NCBI GenBank assembly: GCA_005882715.1 | Contig: VBEI01000132.1 | Span: forward strand, 1-14,679 | Length of the DNA stretch: 14,679 bases | Direction: 5' to 3' | From: Chloroflexota bacterium | Lineage (GTDB): Bacteria; Chloroflexota; Dehalococcoidia; SM23-28-2; RBG-16-64-32 | Shown here: one piece after another, positions 14,225 to 14,679 of the stretch | How the letters are laid out: each line of letters begins with the position of its first letter | How positions within the stretch are numbered: the stretch's first letter is position 1 | Made by a program: the position numbers and the translations under genes | Notes under the pieces: model-generated | Seen by the model: the letters and a program-made list of their open reading frames with translations, nothing else | Database searches by the model: none | What the model was told of the DNA's origin: nothing

Positions 14225-14453
14225 ACAGAGCCTGAGGCCGGGAGCGACGCTTACAACGTTCGCGGCTCCGAGACTCCCCGCCGAATTCTGTGAACGCCAC
14301 CTGCGTCGGCTTCGAGTCACATGTTTGGTCTGGGGTGTGCTTTGCAATCCCGGGGGGGGGGGCAGGCTGCTGGTGCTTTGTGATGTCGGCCGGGTAGCCG
14401 TACACTGCGTCGGGTGCCGTGTTAACGGTTGCGGTTTGTTGAAAGCGCGCCAT
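14199..14453 (-). pseudogene. Remnant of an SRPBCC (START/polyketide-cyclase-like) gene, truncated
   Basis: On the minus strand a perfect AAGGAGG (14460-14466) lies 6 nt before an ATG at 14453. It opens with MARFQQTATVNTAPDAVYGY and then PADITKH, which strongly recalls the N-terminus of SRPBCC-family lipid/ligand-binding proteins (MARF...V.APP..VYAYLADI.RH). After about 30 residues the similarity stops at a run of 11 cytosines (minus strand), and the remaining frame to 14199 is Arg/Ser/Cys-rich and not SRPBCC-like. A complete member of about 140-150 residues would need about 200 more bases, but that space is occupied by the EamA gene, which this frame already overlaps. I therefore call it a broken gene. 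An assembly error at the homopolymer is an alternative. Confidence 0.4.
14352..14362 (+). repeat. Run of 11 guanines
   Basis: Positions 14352-14362 are G only, preceded by CCC. The run lies within the SRPBCC remnant, where its reading frame loses family similarity. Such a run can slip in replication or be a sequencing or assembly fault. A run of 7 G at 6335-6341 is the only other notable one I saw. Confidence 0.9.
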
Positions 14454-14459
14454 AATCTG

Positions 14460-14466
14460 CCTCCTT
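14460..14466 (-). promoter_or_regulatory. Consensus Shine-Dalgarno of the SRPBCC remnant
   Basis: AAGGAGG on the minus strand lies 6 nt before the ATG at 14453. It is the strongest ribosome binding site in the window, which argues that a real gene began here. The stretch from here to about 14620 shows no other feature that I can support. Confidence 0.55.
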
Positions 14467-14633
14467 CCGTGCGTTGGTGACCGAGTTTGTGGCACCGTGA
14501 TCGGGCGCCTGGCTCTGGTATCCGCGAGCGAATTGTTAGGCAATCGCGAGCCGCGGCTACGCATTCTCGCTATGAATGGGGTCGTAACCTAGACAAGGGG
14601 AGGACGTTCCAACTTTGGAGCGAGGTGATGACC

Positions 14634-14679
14634 ATGATGGAACGAATGGCGCTTGGGCGCCTGCGAAGATTACATACAT
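14634..14679 (+). CDS. Possible start of an unidentified gene (cut by window edge)
   Basis: GAGG at 14622-14625 lies 8 nt before an ATG at 14634, with in-frame ATGs also at 14628 and 14637. The frame stays open to the right edge and reads MMERMALGRLRRLHT. Fifteen codons are too few to assign a family. It would be divergent from the SRPBCC remnant. The call rests only on SD placement. Confidence 0.3.
   Translation, partial: MMERMALGRLRRLHT

Noticed and set aside
14241..14269. Hairpin GGAGC...GCTCC after the EamA gene as a terminator
   Set aside because: The stem is 5 bp with a 19-nt loop and no T-tract follows.

Overview
This window is a bacterial chromosome segment of moderately high G+C content made almost entirely of housekeeping genes. 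I see no mobile element, CRISPR array, rRNA or tRNA. The gene set, the sigma-70-type promoters, the threonine/proline-rich linker in the secreted protein and its tandem NGGFEE-type domains together suggest Chloroflexota, perhaps a Dehalococcoidia-like lineage. That placement is an inference from gene style and not a phylogenetic result.

Left part (1-2660). On the minus strand lie the 5' end of a probable thioredoxin-family gene, cut by the window edge, and mazG (NTP pyrophosphohydrolase). A divergent plus-strand gene encodes a four-helix membrane protein of the DUF1461/TIGR01906 family, to which the lipoprotein intramolecular transacylase Lit belongs. The mazG and Lit-like promoters run back to back and their -35 boxes overlap. 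Next come a small FmdB-type zinc-ribbon gene (minus) and a divergent YpeA-like GNAT acetyltransferase (plus).

Central part (2666-11713, all minus). Transcription order is cmk, plsC, ispH, glmS, dgt, dnaG, rpoD. cmk-plsC overlap as GTGA, plsC-ispH are 5 bp apart, ispH-glmS 54 bp and glmS-dgt 30 bp. A 229-bp gap with a weak hairpin and a perfect TATAAT separates dgt from dnaG, and dnaG overlaps rpoD by 41 bp. The block joins nucleotide supply (cmk, dgt), phospholipid acylation (plsC), isoprenoid precursors (ispH), amino-sugar supply for the cell wall (glmS), replication priming (dnaG) and the housekeeping sigma factor (rpoD).

Right part (11777-14679). On the plus strand are a secreted, membrane-anchored protein with two copies of a beta-sandwich-like domain around a Pro/Thr linker, then an EamA/DMT-type transporter. 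Beyond it on the minus strand lies what looks like a broken SRPBCC-family gene. It has a perfect Shine-Dalgarno and start codon but is interrupted near an 11-base homopolymer. A possible new plus-strand gene begins in the last 50 bases.

Nothing here is a clear new defence or mobile system. The points most worth a second look are the Lit-like protein, the shared divergent promoter, the duplicated-domain surface protein, and the SRPBCC remnant with its homopolymer.
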